64,000 nt of DNA from an uncultured Collinsella sp. (GTDB taxonomy: Bacteria; Actinomycetota; Coriobacteriia; Coriobacteriales; Coriobacteriaceae). Below, piece by piece: positions 24,784-33,652 of the stretch (within the stretch, counting starts at the first letter, position 1; each line of letters opens with the position of its first letter). Made by a program: the position numbers and the translations under genes. The stretch is from contig CAAERQ010000031.1 of assembly GCA_900758475.1 (NCBI GenBank), forward strand, positions 1-64,000, in the 5' to 3' direction. The notes beneath the pieces were generated by a model. The model was not told the DNA's origin. It was given only the letters and a program-made list of their open reading frames with translations, and did not search any database.

Positions 24784-24837
24784 ATGAATTGCTTACCAAG
24801 ACGAATGCCGGGCTCCTGTTTGCGCCCGTCGGCGTGA
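24784..24837 (+). CDS. 17-residue leader peptide with two cysteines, upstream of metY
   Basis: An ATG at 24784 preceded by AGGAGG (24771-24776, 7-nt spacing) opens a frame encoding MNCLPRRMPGSCLRPSA and ends at TGA 24835-24837. Cys3 and Cys12 codons and the optimal ribosome-binding site suggest a translated sensor peptide. Its first codons (24787-24797) can pair with 24733-24743 upstream. CTCCTG (24813-24818) can pair with CAGGAG (24839-24844) or with the metY ribosome-binding site (24887-24892). Confidence 0.6.
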   Translation: MNCLPRRMPGSCLRPSA

Positions 24838-24898
24838 TCAGGAGACAGCCACTTACTTCTCTTACTCTTATTACTTTTATTCGATCAAGGAGATCATC

Positions 24899-26209
24899 AT
24901 GAGCCAGTTCATCAACAACCCCGAGCACACCTTTGGTTTCGATACCCTGCAGTTGCACGTTGGCCAGGAGAGCGCCGATCCTGCATCCGACTCCCGTGCC
25001 GTGCCTATCTACCAGACCACGAGCTATGTGTTCCGCAACTCCCAGCACGCCGCTGACCGCTTTGGTCTTGCCGACGCCGGTAACATCTACGGCCGTCTGA
25101 CCAACTCCACCCAGGGCGTTTTCGAGGACCGTATCGCCGCGCTCGAGGGTGGCGTTGCTGGCCTCGCCGTCGCCTCTGGCGCCGCCGCCATCACCTATAC
25201 CCTGCAGGCACTTGCCCAGGCCGGTGACCATGTGGTTGCCCAGAAGACCATCTACGGTGGCTCCTACAACCTGCTGGAGCATACGCTCTCCCAGTTTGGC
25301 GTCGAGACAACGTTTGTCGACGCTCATAATCTGGAAGAGGTCGAGGGGGCCATCAAGGACAACACTACGGTCATCTATCTCGAGACGCTCGGCAACCCCA
25401 ACTCCGACATCCCCAACATCGACGCCATCTCCGAGATCGCCAAGAAGCGCGGTCTGCCGGTTGTCGTCGATAACACCTTCGGCACCCCGTATCTGTTCCG
25501 TCCGCTGGAGCATGGTGCCAACATCGTCGTCCACTCTGCAACCAAGTTCATCGGCGGCCACGGCACCTCGCTGGGCGGTGTGATCGTCGACGGCGGTAAC
25601 TTCGATTGGAAGGCGAGCGGAAAGTACGCCCAGATCGCTGAGCCCAACCCCTCCTACCACGGTGTTTCGTTTGCCGAGGCTGCCGGTCCCGCTGCCTTCG
25701 CAACCTATGTCCGCGCTATCCTGCTGCGTGACGAGGGCGCCTGCATCAGCCCGTTCAACGCCTGGGTCCTGCTCCAGGGCACCGAGACTCTGTCGCTGCG
25801 CGTTGACCGTCATGTCGAGAACACCAAGAAGGTCGTTGAGTTCCTGACCGGTGACAGCCACGTCGCCAAGGTGAACCACCCGAGCCTGCCTGAGCACCCC
25901 GATCACGAGCTCTATCAGAAGTACTTCCCCCGTGGCGGTGCCTCGATCTTTACCTTTGAGATTAAGGGTGGCCAGGAGGCAGCTTGGAAGTTCATCGATC
26001 ATCTGCAGGTGTTCTCGCTGCTCGCCAACGTGGCCGACGTCAAGTCGCTCGTCGTGCACCCGGCTACCACCACGCACTCCCAGCTCTCTGCCGAGGAGCT
26101 CGCCGAGCAGAACATCACGCCCTCCACGATCCGTCTTTCCATCGGTACCGAGAACGCCGAGGATATCATTTGGGATCTGAAGCAGGCCTTCGCCGCGCTG
26201 GACGAGTAA
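24899..26209 (+). CDS. metY: O-acetylhomoserine sulfhydrylase
   Basis: A 436-residue PLP enzyme of the Cys/Met metabolism family that joins O-acetylhomoserine with sulphide to form homocysteine. Signatures are YGRLTNST near residue 65, VVVDNTFGTPYLFRPLEHGA, and SATKFIGGHG with the PLP-binding Lys. The length and ends fit MetY rather than MetB/MetC. It has an AAGGAG ribosome-binding site and is followed by a strong terminator. Confidence 0.95.
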   Translation: MSQFINNPEHTFGFDTLQLHVGQESADPASDSRAVPIYQTTSYVFRNSQHAADRFGLADAGNIYGRLTNSTQGVFEDRIAALEGGVAGLAVASGAAAITYTLQALAQAGDHVVAQKTIYGGSYNLLEHTLSQFGVETTFVDAHNLEEVEGAIKDNTTVIYLETLGNPNSDIPNIDAISEIAKKRGLPVVVDNTFGTPYLFRPLEHGANIVVHSATKFIGGHGTSLGGVIVDGGNFDWKASGKYAQIAEPNPSYHGVSFAEAAGPAAFATYVRAILLRDEGACISPFNAWVLLQGTETLSLRVDRHVENTKKVVEFLTGDSHVAKVNHPSLPEHPDHELYQKYFPRGGASIFTFEIKGGQEAAWKFIDHLQVFSLLANVADVKSLVVHPATTTHSQLSAEELAEQNITPSTIRLSIGTENAEDIIWDLKQAFAALDE

Positions 26210-26521
26210 GGCGACTTGTGCAAGGACCCCTTGCGACTCGATAGGTATAACTGCATAAAATGCCTGCTCAAGGCGCCTGTGCGAACAATGGTTGCACAGG
26301 CGCCTTTTTTGCATAGAGAGGGTGCAAAAACAGGGTTTCTGACACGATTTATGCATTTGAGTTGTGGAAAACTCCTGTTGAGAGGATGTGAGTTTTACGC
26401 AATTGACGTGCGCCTTTTGAGTAAAACCGCAGGTCGCGATTTGCTCGGGGTACTATGCAGCGCGATCGAATCACACGCAGCCCAAACGCAGCAAAAACAC
26501 ACTACGGAGGTTTCCAGCTAC
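26210..26521 (+). terminator. metY terminator and gap before the secreted protein
   Basis: A perfect 13-bp stem (26270-26282 with 26294-26306) followed by a T run ends the metY transcript. The remaining ~210 nt are AT-richer and probably carry the promoter of the next gene, but I see no convincing hexamer pair. Confidence 0.85.
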
Positions 26522-27298
26522 ATGAGGATCGATTCACGAAAACCGAAAGCCGCCGCCCTTTCCGCCGCTCTGACCGTGGCACTTTTGGCGGGCGTCGGCG
26601 CAACTGATGCCCACGCGGCAACACTATCCGATACGGTCGGATCTACGCCGTCCGAGGCGACGCTGGTGCAGCCCGTCGACTACCGCGGTGACGGTTATGG
26701 CTCTATGCAGGAGTGGAACGCCTCGATGGGGGCGAAGCGCGATTCCCTGGAGATGCGCGCTCAGATCATTATGAATATGTATGGCGACTATGCTACCGAT
26801 GACGAGCGCGCTGTGTTGCAGGGCTGCATCGACGGCGCGAGTAGCCTGTTGACGATGGGGGAGGTCGACGCCAAGTCGACCGAGCTTGACGAGCTTCGCT
26901 CTACGCTCGAGGATGCCAAGTGCGAGGCGCTCGAGGCTGCCGCAGCCGAAGCCGAGGCCGCTGAGGCCGTTCAGGCTTCGTATTACAACGCCGGCTCCGG
27001 CTCGTCTTACGCGTCTGCTGCGTATTACGCGAACGGCTCGGGCCTGACGCGCTCGAGCGGCGTCAATAACTATAACGGCCGCCGCGAGACTTATTACAGC
27101 AGCAACGTGTTGTATCACCACCGCACGGGCGAATGGACGCAGGACGCCGAGGGCTTTTGGCGCGATTCCGATGGCTACTACGTCGTTGCCGCGGGCGATA
27201 AGGCCCAGGGCTCCACGTTTACCGGGTCCAAGGGCGAGTGCAAGGTCTATGACTCCGGCTGCGCTGCCGGAACCACCGATTACTACACTGGCTGGTAA
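26522..27298 (+). CDS. Secreted protein of unknown function
   Basis: A 258-residue protein with a Sec signal peptide (KPKAAALSAALTVALLAG, cleavage near AHA at about 33). A helical, Glu/Ala-rich region (about 95-150) is followed by a Ser/Tyr/Gly-rich part and a C-terminal segment with a cysteine pair. ACGGAGG precedes the ATG. I do not recognise a domain; the helix followed by a low-complexity linker resembles secreted wall-associated proteins. Confidence 0.6.
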   Translation: MRIDSRKPKAAALSAALTVALLAGVGATDAHAATLSDTVGSTPSEATLVQPVDYRGDGYGSMQEWNASMGAKRDSLEMRAQIIMNMYGDYATDDERAVLQGCIDGASSLLTMGEVDAKSTELDELRSTLEDAKCEALEAAAAEAEAAEAVQASYYNAGSGSSYASAAYYANGSGLTRSSGVNNYNGRRETYYSSNVLYHHRTGEWTQDAEGFWRDSDGYYVVAAGDKAQGSTFTGSKGECKVYDSGCAAGTTDYYTGW

Positions 27299-27484
27299 TT
27301 TTTCTGCATCACGGATATTTGACGGACGGGCGTCTTTACCGAGCTTTAGGGCAACGTAAGGGCGCCCGTTCTATGTATGCGTTTGAGTTAACAGAGCGCT
27401 TACCGTGGCAGTACGCCGCGCATATGGGCGCGGGGCACACTAGTTCATGAGAAATAAGGTCTTTCTCGTGGAGGAAGTGGTCTT

Positions 27485-27691
27485 GTGAACGCTCGAGATA
27501 TTGCTATTGCCGCCGTCGCATTGGTGCTTGGCTGCCTTGGTCCTACGGCCGCGCTCGTTGTGGGCATGCAGGGGTCTTGTGGGGCTGCCTCTATCGTGGT
27601 CAGTGCGTTGATCGCGGCCGCACTGCTGGGAAGTGCGGGTGTAGTCCTTTGTCGCGACGATGAGGACCAGGCGTCGGAGTCGCAGCTCTAA
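27485..27691 (+). CDS. Small two-helix membrane protein
   Basis: A 68-residue protein starting at GTG 27485, with GGAGGAAG 7-14 nt upstream. It has two hydrophobic segments (about residues 5-27 and 33-55) and an acidic C-terminus. No family was recognised. Confidence 0.6.
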   Translation: MNARDIAIAAVALVLGCLGPTAALVVGMQGSCGAASIVVSALIAAALLGSAGVVLCRDDEDQASESQL

Positions 27692-27799
27692 CCGTCGGGA
27701 CATCGACTACTGGTTATAGATGAAGATGAAAGCCGCCGTAAGGGGAGTGCTCCTTGTGGCGGCTTTGCTGTTGGGCCTGTTGACGTGGTGGGCCGGGCG

Positions 27800-28714
27800 C
27801 TACCAGCTTTTCTCGATATCGCGGATGCGCTGATAGAGCCAATCGTTTTGCGGCACTTGGATATCGTGTTTGACGGCCAGGCGGCAAATGGTGCCCGCGA
27901 ACTCCTCGACTTCGGTTTTTCGTTGTGCGATGCGGTCCTGCGCCATTGAGGGCATACCGGCGGGGTCGATTCCCTCGATGAGGTGCACCATCTGCGTCAG
28001 GTCTGCCTCGGTCAGCTCAATGCCCTCGGCGTTGGCGACCGCAAGCGTTTCGCGCATGGCAGAAACAAAGCAGCGACGCTGCTCGGAGCCCGGCTCCGTG
28101 GCGCTTCCGTAGGTCCCGCCGTAGGCCATGCACGTCTGGTTGATGCCGTCGTTGAGCATGAGTTTGGCCCACATGCGGTGCGTAACGTCGCTCTCGACGG
28201 TATGGGCGATGCCGCAGCGCGTGTAGAGCTCGTCGATGGCGGTGACGGTTGCGAGCTCAGTGCCGGCCGCCGCGCCAAAGCGGATTTCGCCCGCATTGGT
28301 AAAGGTGAGCTCTCCGTTGAGGAACACGGCGTCCATGCCCTGGCAAATACCAAGAACGGTATGCTCCCAGCCAAAGCGCTCGGCAATCTTCTGCTCGCTC
28401 GTAATGCCGTTACACAGCGAGGCGATGAGCGTATTGGGTCCCACGACGCGCTCCATAGTCTTGAGTGCTTGGTTGAGTCCAGTCGTCTTGACCGTGAGAA
28501 TGACCAGATCGGCGGGCGTTGCCTCGCTGGCGCGGACGGACTTGAGCGCACAGGGCTTGCCATTGACGGTGAGCGCATCGCCCGCGTGACGCTCAAAACG
28601 GACGTCATCCATAACGTATTCGACGGCGTCGTTGCCGAGTGTCTGGGCGATCATACTGCCGTAGAGTAGCCCGACGCCGCCCTTGCCGATAAAGGTGACC
28701 TTGTTGATCTGCAT
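27800..28714 (-). CDS. Ketopantoate reductase family (PanE/ApbA) protein
   Basis: A 304-residue NADP-dependent reductase with N-terminal motif GKGGVGLLYG and the conserved KLMLNDGINQTCM segment. True PanE makes pantoate for CoA, but the family is broad and no pan genes are nearby, so the substrate is open. GGGGAGA lies upstream of the ATG. Confidence 0.85.
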   Translation of the reverse strand: MQINKVTFIGKGGVGLLYGSMIAQTLGNDAVEYVMDDVRFERHAGDALTVNGKPCALKSVRASEATPADLVILTVKTTGLNQALKTMERVVGPNTLIASLCNGITSEQKIAERFGWEHTVLGICQGMDAVFLNGELTFTNAGEIRFGAAAGTELATVTAIDELYTRCGIAHTVESDVTHRMWAKLMLNDGINQTCMAYGGTYGSATEPGSEQRRCFVSAMRETLAVANAEGIELTEADLTQMVHLIEGIDPAGMPSMAQDRIAQRKTEVEEFAGTICRLAVKHDIQVPQNDWLYQRIRDIEKSW

Positions 28715-28736
28715 GTGAATTATCTCCCCATATAAA

Positions 28737-28759
28737 AGGCGCCCGCGTAGGGGGCGCCT
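28737..28759 (-). terminator. Terminator after the truncated cyclase gene
   Basis: On the minus strand, an 8-bp stem AGGCGCCC/GGGCGCCT is followed by TTTTATA. It lies between the cyclase fragment and the PanE-like gene. Confidence 0.75.
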
Positions 28760-28831
28760 GATGGATTGTATGCCGCCAGCGCACCTTGTGCATGCAGGGT
28801 GGCGATTTTTAAATGAATGGACGCGTGGAGC

Positions 28832-29026
28832 TTACGCTGCCGGGCAGACCGCGAAGACGCGCGCGGGGTATCCGACGCCATCGCGGGCCTTGGGGAGGGC
28901 GCAGAAGATGACGGCGCCCGTGGCGGGAAGCTCGTCCAGATGGTCCATGACCTCAATCTGGTAACGGTCGACCGAGTGGATGTATTGCTCACCGGGATAA
29001 GGGTAGGCGTCCTCACGCGTGGTCAC
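28832..29026 (-). CDS. Cyclase (KynB-like) C-terminal fragment, 64 residues
   Basis: A short gene encoding what looks like only the C-terminal part of a metal-dependent cyclase/kynurenine formamidase: HSVDRYQIEVMDHLDELP and then ALP followed by PARVFAV. The N-terminal metal site (HxGTHxD) is missing. It has its own strong ribosome-binding site (AAAGGAGG, 5 nt before GTG 29026), so it is probably translated. It is either a decayed remnant or a small domain protein. Confidence 0.55.
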   Translation of the reverse strand: MTTREDAYPYPGEQYIHSVDRYQIEVMDHLDELPATGAVIFCALPKARDGVGYPARVFAVCPAA

Positions 29027-29188
29027 GCTCGCCTCCTTTCATCGGGCTTTTTGCTGATGTTAAAGCGGTGCCGTGACGGCTCGATTTCTGCTACGTTACG
29101 ATACGTTCTCGATTACGATTCCACGATGTTTCGGCCGCGTGACCATTGTGTTTCGCCTTGCCGAGCGCTGATGGCGAAGGGAGGGTCC

Positions 29189-30376
29189 GTGCAGTACCGC
29201 GTTGACCCCAAAAGTGGTAACCAAATATCTGCTCTGGGTCTGGGCTGCATGAGGTTTCCCGGTGCGCCGGGACACCCGGATGCGAAGACAGCCGATGCCA
29301 TCATTTCCCGTGCGGTGGAGCAGGGGATTAACTACCTGGACACGGCCTATCTCTATCCCGGCAACGAGGCTTGCGTGGGCGCTTCGCTTGAGCGCCTGGG
29401 CCTACGCGACCAGGTTTTGCTCGCGACCAAGCTGCCGCATGCTTCGTGCAAATGCGCGGAGGATTTCGACCGCTTTTTTGACGAGCAACTGCACCGTTTG
29501 CGGACTGACCATATCGACTACTACCTCATGCACAACATCACCTCGCCCGCGCAGTGGGAGCGCGTGGCAGCGTTGGGTATCGAGGACTGGATTGCGCACC
29601 AAAAGGCTGCGGGGCGTATTCGCCAGATAGGTTTTTCGTACCACGGCAGTGCGGCGGACTTCCTCACGATGCTTGACGCGTATGACTGGGACTTTTGCCA
29701 GATCCAGTACAACTACGCTGGAGAGCGCTACCAAGCAGGAACGGCGGGACTCATGGCAGCTGCCGAGCGCGGGCTCGCGGTGTTTGTGATGGAACCGCTT
29801 TTGGGTGGACGCCTGGCGGGCAAGCTGCCTCCGCGGGCCCGCGCCGTGCTCGATGACGTACGCGATCCGTATCTGAAGACGCCGGCTGCTTGGGGCCTTT
29901 CGTGGGTGTGGAACCATCCTCAAGTCACGATGCTGCTTTCGGGCATGACCGACACCGCGCAGGTGGACGAGAACGCGGCATTGGCGGATTGCGCACTGCC
30001 GGATTCGATGACAACAGAGCAGCTCGATACCATCGCGCGTGTGCTGGGAGAGTTTGAGAAATCGAATCGCGTGCCCTGTACGGGGTGCGGCTACTGCATG
30101 CCGTGCCCCAAGGGCATCAATATTCCCGGCTGCTTTGGCGCCTACAACGCGAGCTACGCGCATAGTTGGTTTACGGGGCTGTCTCAATACTTTACGGCGA
30201 GCGCGGTGCGTACAGGCGAGCCCAAGCTGGTGAGCAATTGCGTCAAGTGCGGTAAATGCGCACGTCACTGCCCGCAGCACATCGATATTCCCGAGCGTCT
30301 CGATGATGTGCGCCGACGTTTCCAGCCTGGCCCCGTAACGGCCGCGCTTAAAGCCTTTTGTAAAACGCGTTCCTGA
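29189..30376 (+). CDS. Aldo/keto reductase with C-terminal 4Fe-4S clusters
   Basis: A 395-residue protein: an aldo/keto reductase barrel (LGLGCMRFPG at the start, then NYLDTAYLYPGNE with the catalytic Tyr, and VMEPLLGGRLAG) and a C-terminal ferredoxin-like part with CTGCGYCMPCPKGI and CVKCGKCARHCPQHI. This places it in the Fe-S aldo/keto reductase group. GTG 29189 is preferred because GGGAGG lies just upstream; ATG 29171 is an alternative. Electron donor and substrate are unknown. Confidence 0.9.
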   Translation: MQYRVDPKSGNQISALGLGCMRFPGAPGHPDAKTADAIISRAVEQGINYLDTAYLYPGNEACVGASLERLGLRDQVLLATKLPHASCKCAEDFDRFFDEQLHRLRTDHIDYYLMHNITSPAQWERVAALGIEDWIAHQKAAGRIRQIGFSYHGSAADFLTMLDAYDWDFCQIQYNYAGERYQAGTAGLMAAAERGLAVFVMEPLLGGRLAGKLPPRARAVLDDVRDPYLKTPAAWGLSWVWNHPQVTMLLSGMTDTAQVDENAALADCALPDSMTTEQLDTIARVLGEFEKSNRVPCTGCGYCMPCPKGINIPGCFGAYNASYAHSWFTGLSQYFTASAVRTGEPKLVSNCVKCGKCARHCPQHIDIPERLDDVRRRFQPGPVTAALKAFCKTRS

Positions 30377-30458
30377 TGCCCCTTTTATAACTTGCGGTGG
30401 AATAGTTCCTGTTTGCGGCAGAATAGGGGCCAAACAGGAACTATTCCACCGCAACTGA
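30374..30458. repeat. 85-nt palindromic repeat, copy 1
   Basis: Differs from the copy at 31560-31644 by one base out of 85. It is a near-perfect hairpin with 23-bp arms and a 17-nt loop. It begins one base before the stop codon of the aldo/keto reductase ends and finishes 12 nt ahead of the next start codon. Confidence 0.95.
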
Positions 30459-30469
30459 AGGGGGCTGTC

Positions 30470-31489
30470 GTGGACCATCGGGATTCATGTGATGATTTGC
30501 GTGAGGTTCGTTGGGGCGTTTTGGGCGCTGGGCGCATTTCGCATCGATTTGCATCGTCGCTCAAGGAGGTGGACGGGGCACGGCTTGTGGCTGCCGCCGG
30601 TCGCACTCCTTCGCATGTTGAGGAGTTTTGCAGGGCGTTTTCGATTGATGCCGCGCACAGTTATGCCACAGCTGACGATAACGGCGATGCGGCTTATGAT
30701 GCGTTGATTGCCGACCCCGATGTCGACGTAATCTACTTGGCTCTTCCACATGGCATGCATGCACATTGGGTCTGTCGGGCACTGCGCGCGGGAAAGGCCG
30801 TGCTGTGCGAAAAGCCGGCCGTTTTGAATGAAGAAGAGGCTCTCTCGATTGCCTCCACCTCTCGCGAGCGCGGCGTGCTGTTTATGGAGGCGATGAAAAA
30901 TCGGTTTTGTCCGATGCGTACTCGCGTGAAGGACTTGCTTGCGTCGGGTGAGCTCGGCCGTATCGTTTCGATCGAAAGCGTGCAAAAGCTCGATTATGGT
31001 GAGCCCCCTTCGAGTTATCTGCTCGACCCGTTGCAGGGTGGCTGTCTATATGACATGGGCTGCTATGCGGTCGGTTGGTTTGAGGATTTGCTCGCGGGCG
31101 CGTGCGAGGTTTCGTCCCGTGAAGTTCGCTGGCGTGACGTATCGGTCGGTCGCGTGGATTGGGCCGATGAGATCCATATGAGCGTCGGCGGCATACCCAT
31201 TCATATGGCGTGCGACGGCAAAGCAGCATATGAAAGCCGCTTAACGATTGCCTGTGAGCGGGGCTCGTTGGAAATCGAGCGCCTCCATCGCCCCGAGCTC
31301 GCCCATGTGAAGTACTCCGACGGACGAATGCTCGAAATAAATGCCCCGTTTGAGGTCGATGATTTCTACGGCGAAATCCAGCATGCGACCCAGCTCATCC
31401 GGGCGGGGAAACTCGAGAGTCCCGTCATGCCCCTTGCCGCCACACAGCGCTGCGCGCGCATTATCGATGCAATCCGTCTAGCCCTCTAG
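30470..31489 (+). CDS. Gfo/Idh/MocA family oxidoreductase
   Basis: A 339-residue NAD(P)-dependent dehydrogenase with WGVLGAGRISHRFA at the N-terminus and the catalytic EKP motif in LCEKPAVLNEEEAL. GTG 30470 has AAGGGGG upstream. It is flanked on both sides by the 85-nt repeat. The substrate is unknown, probably a cyclic diol or a sugar. Confidence 0.88.
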   Translation: MDHRDSCDDLREVRWGVLGAGRISHRFASSLKEVDGARLVAAAGRTPSHVEEFCRAFSIDAAHSYATADDNGDAAYDALIADPDVDVIYLALPHGMHAHWVCRALRAGKAVLCEKPAVLNEEEALSIASTSRERGVLFMEAMKNRFCPMRTRVKDLLASGELGRIVSIESVQKLDYGEPPSSYLLDPLQGGCLYDMGCYAVGWFEDLLAGACEVSSREVRWRDVSVGRVDWADEIHMSVGGIPIHMACDGKAAYESRLTIACERGSLEIERLHRPELAHVKYSDGRMLEINAPFEVDDFYGEIQHATQLIRAGKLESPVMPLAATQRCARIIDAIRLAL

Positions 31490-31559
31490 GCTTGGCGCTG
31501 ACGCGTAGGGGATCATGACGCTGGCGCCCGTAGCCGTAGTGCTTGGTGGCCCGCGCCTC

Positions 31560-31644
31560 TGATGCCCCTTTTATAAGTTGCGGTGGAATAGTTCCTGTTT
31601 GCGGCAGAATAGGGGCCAAACAGGAACTATTCCACCGCAACTGA
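31560..31644. repeat. 85-nt palindromic repeat, copy 2
   Basis: Matches copy 1 except at one base, which here extends the stem to 25 bp. It ends 16 nt before the endonuclease IV start codon. Copies 1 and 2 bracket the oxidoreductase gene in direct orientation. Confidence 0.95.
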
Positions 31645-31660
31645 TGAGGGGGAGCTGGAG

Positions 31661-32527
31661 ATGCTGACGATTGGGTGCCATCTTTCGACGACGAAGGGCT
31701 ATCGGGCGATGGGGGAGACGGCGCTGTCCATTGGCGCCAATACCTTTGCATTCTTTACGCGCAACCCGCGCGGCGGCAAGGCGAAAGACCTTGACATGGA
31801 TGATGTGGCGGCCCTGCGCGAGCTTATGGAACAAAACGATTTTGGCCCACTCGTGGCGCATGCCCCCTATACCTACAACCCCTGTTCTGCCAAAGAGCGG
31901 GCGCGCGAGTTTGCCCTGGAGGCAATGGCCGAGGACTTGCAGCGTCTGGAAGCACTGCCCGGCAACTATTACAACTTCCACCCCGGCGCGCATGTGGGGC
32001 AGGGGACTGATGCCGGCATTCAGATGATCGTCGACACCTTGTGCCAGGTGATGTTTGAGGGGCAGCAGACGACGGTGCTGCTCGAGACCATGGCAGGAAA
32101 GGGTACCGAGGTGGGCCGTAGCTTTGAAGAGCTGGCGCGCATTATCGGGGGTGTTGCTGCCAGACGTCCAGAGCTGTCGGCCAAGCTGGGCGTGTGTCTG
32201 GATACCTGCCATGTGAGTGATGCCGGCTACGACATCATCCATGATCTGGACGGCGTACTCGACGAGTTCGATCGCGTGGTGGGTATCGAGCGCCTGCGCG
32301 CCGTGCATATCAATGACTCCAAGAACCCCTGCGGCGCCCATAAGGATCGCCACGAGTGCATCGGCAAGGGCTACCTGGGTAGTGAAGAGTTTGGCGGCGG
32401 TATGCAGGTTATGCAGAATATTGTATTGAATAGCCGCTTGCGTGCGCTTCCATTCATTTTGGAGACGCCTAACGAACTTGCAGGTTATGCAGCGGAAATT
32501 ACGCTATTAAGGTCATTGCAGCAGTAA
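31661..32527 (+). CDS. nfo: Endonuclease IV (AP endonuclease)
   Basis: A 288-residue AP endonuclease that cuts DNA at abasic sites. Zinc-binding motifs include NFHPGAHVGQ, LLETMAGKG, CLDTCHVSDAGYD and VHINDSKNPCGAHKDRH. A GGGGGAG sequence lies upstream of the ATG. Confidence 0.95.
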   Translation: MLTIGCHLSTTKGYRAMGETALSIGANTFAFFTRNPRGGKAKDLDMDDVAALRELMEQNDFGPLVAHAPYTYNPCSAKERAREFALEAMAEDLQRLEALPGNYYNFHPGAHVGQGTDAGIQMIVDTLCQVMFEGQQTTVLLETMAGKGTEVGRSFEELARIIGGVAARRPELSAKLGVCLDTCHVSDAGYDIIHDLDGVLDEFDRVVGIERLRAVHINDSKNPCGAHKDRHECIGKGYLGSEEFGGGMQVMQNIVLNSRLRALPFILETPNELAGYAAEITLLRSLQQ

Positions 32528-32588
32528 TGACTGTCACAAAGTGGAGTGTTCCATTCACGTTATGGGTTTGTTTCAATCAGTTTTCTAA

Positions 32589-32617
32589 TTGCAGTTTCGC
32601 ATTTACGGGTGCATAAT
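32589..32617 (+). promoter_or_regulatory. Promoter of the amino-acid ABC operon
   Basis: The -35 TTGCAG (32589-32594) and -10 CATAAT (32612-32617) are 17 nt apart, about 58 nt ahead of the binding-protein start codon. Confidence 0.65.
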
Positions 32618-32674
32618 ATCCAACAGTTTTTGCAGACCTCTGAATCAAACGGGGTCACCGGAAGGAGACTGATT

Positions 32675-33535
32675 ATGAAGCTGAAGAAGCTTGGCGCATT
32701 TGCCGCCACGGGCGCCATGGCGATCGCCCTTGCACTGACGGGCTGCGGCTCGTCCAACGCCACCTCTGGTTCTGATGCCGGTTCCAGCAGCTCTGACGAC
32801 GCTAAGGTCGAGAAGGTCGACGGCTCCAAGGAGTACGCGCTCGTCAAGGACGGTACGCTGACCGTCGGCACCTCTGCCGAGTACGCTCCGTTTGAGTACA
32901 AGGATGACAACGGCGATTATCAGGGCTTTGACCTTGAGCTCATCAAGGCTATCGGCGACAAGCTGGGCCTGGATGTCGAGTACGTCAACAATGACTTCGA
33001 CACACTCGTACCCGGTGTCGCTTCGGGCGCTAAGTACGACGTCTCCATCGCGGCTATCACCGACACGCCCGAGCGTGAGAAGGAAGTCACTTTCTCCGAT
33101 TCCTACTACATGGACGATCAGGCTATCGTGACCAAGGTCGATAACACCGACATCACGGCCGACAACTACAGCGAGAAGCTCAACAACGCCGACGCTACCA
33201 TCATCGTTCAGTCTGGCTCGACCGCCGAGTCCTTTGCCCAGGAGAACTTCCCCAAGGCCAAGATCGTCCCCTACAAGGACGCTACCGAGTGCTTCAGCGC
33301 CCTGCAGTCCGATAAGGGCGACGCCGTAGTCACCAACCGCTCCGTTGCCAGCCAGCTGACCGCCGAGCAGTTCAACACCTGCCAGACCATCAAGCAGATC
33401 AGCACCGGCGAGGAGTACGCCATCGCCATCAACCAGGGCAACACCAAGCTCAAGGACGACATCAACCAGGCCATCAAGGACCTGACCGACGACGGTACCG
33501 TCGACGCCCTCATGGCTAAGTACAACATCAAGTAA
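32675..33535 (+). CDS. Amino-acid ABC transporter substrate-binding lipoprotein
   Basis: A 286-residue lipoprotein. The signal peptide ends in a lipobox with Cys following ALALTG, then a Ser/Asp-rich linker and an SBP_bac_3 domain (TVGTSAEYAPFEY). It captures a polar amino acid outside the membrane and hands it to the permease. A GAAGGAG ribosome-binding site supports ATG 32675. Confidence 0.94.
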   Translation: MKLKKLGAFAATGAMAIALALTGCGSSNATSGSDAGSSSSDDAKVEKVDGSKEYALVKDGTLTVGTSAEYAPFEYKDDNGDYQGFDLELIKAIGDKLGLDVEYVNNDFDTLVPGVASGAKYDVSIAAITDTPEREKEVTFSDSYYMDDQAIVTKVDNTDITADNYSEKLNNADATIIVQSGSTAESFAQENFPKAKIVPYKDATECFSALQSDKGDAVVTNRSVASQLTAEQFNTCQTIKQISTGEEYAIAINQGNTKLKDDINQAIKDLTDDGTVDALMAKYNIK

Positions 33536-33557
33536 AATAGCTACTTGATTGCGTGTA

Positions 33558-33590
33558 GGCCCTTTCCGTTTTGCGGAGAGGGCCTTTGCG
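33558..33590 (+). terminator. Attenuator-like hairpin between binding protein and permease
   Basis: An 11-bp stem GGCCCTTTCCG/CGGAGAGGGCC with one mismatch, followed by TTTG. It likely lets the binding protein be made in excess over the membrane subunits. Confidence 0.7.
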
Positions 33591-33652
33591 CTTCTCTTGA
33601 CGGAGAGTGCTTCCGTCTCGTTTTGCCGGCAACTTCTACGATAGGAGCCACC

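Noticed and set aside
24716..24898. SAM riboswitch in the metY leader
   Set aside because: I could not match the conserved cores of the SAM-I, SAM-II or SAM-IV classes. The leader-peptide model explains the ribosome-binding site and Cys codons better.
24716..26356. A 546-codon open frame antisense to metY
   Set aside because: It covers metY and both its flanks on the opposite strand, including the leader; the protein has no recognisable motif.
27720..27833. A 37-codon hydrophobic frame starting MKMKAAVRGVLLVAALLLGL
   Set aside because: It has no ribosome-binding site, contains a hairpin (27729-27766) and runs antisense into the PanE-like gene. It could still be real but is not supported.
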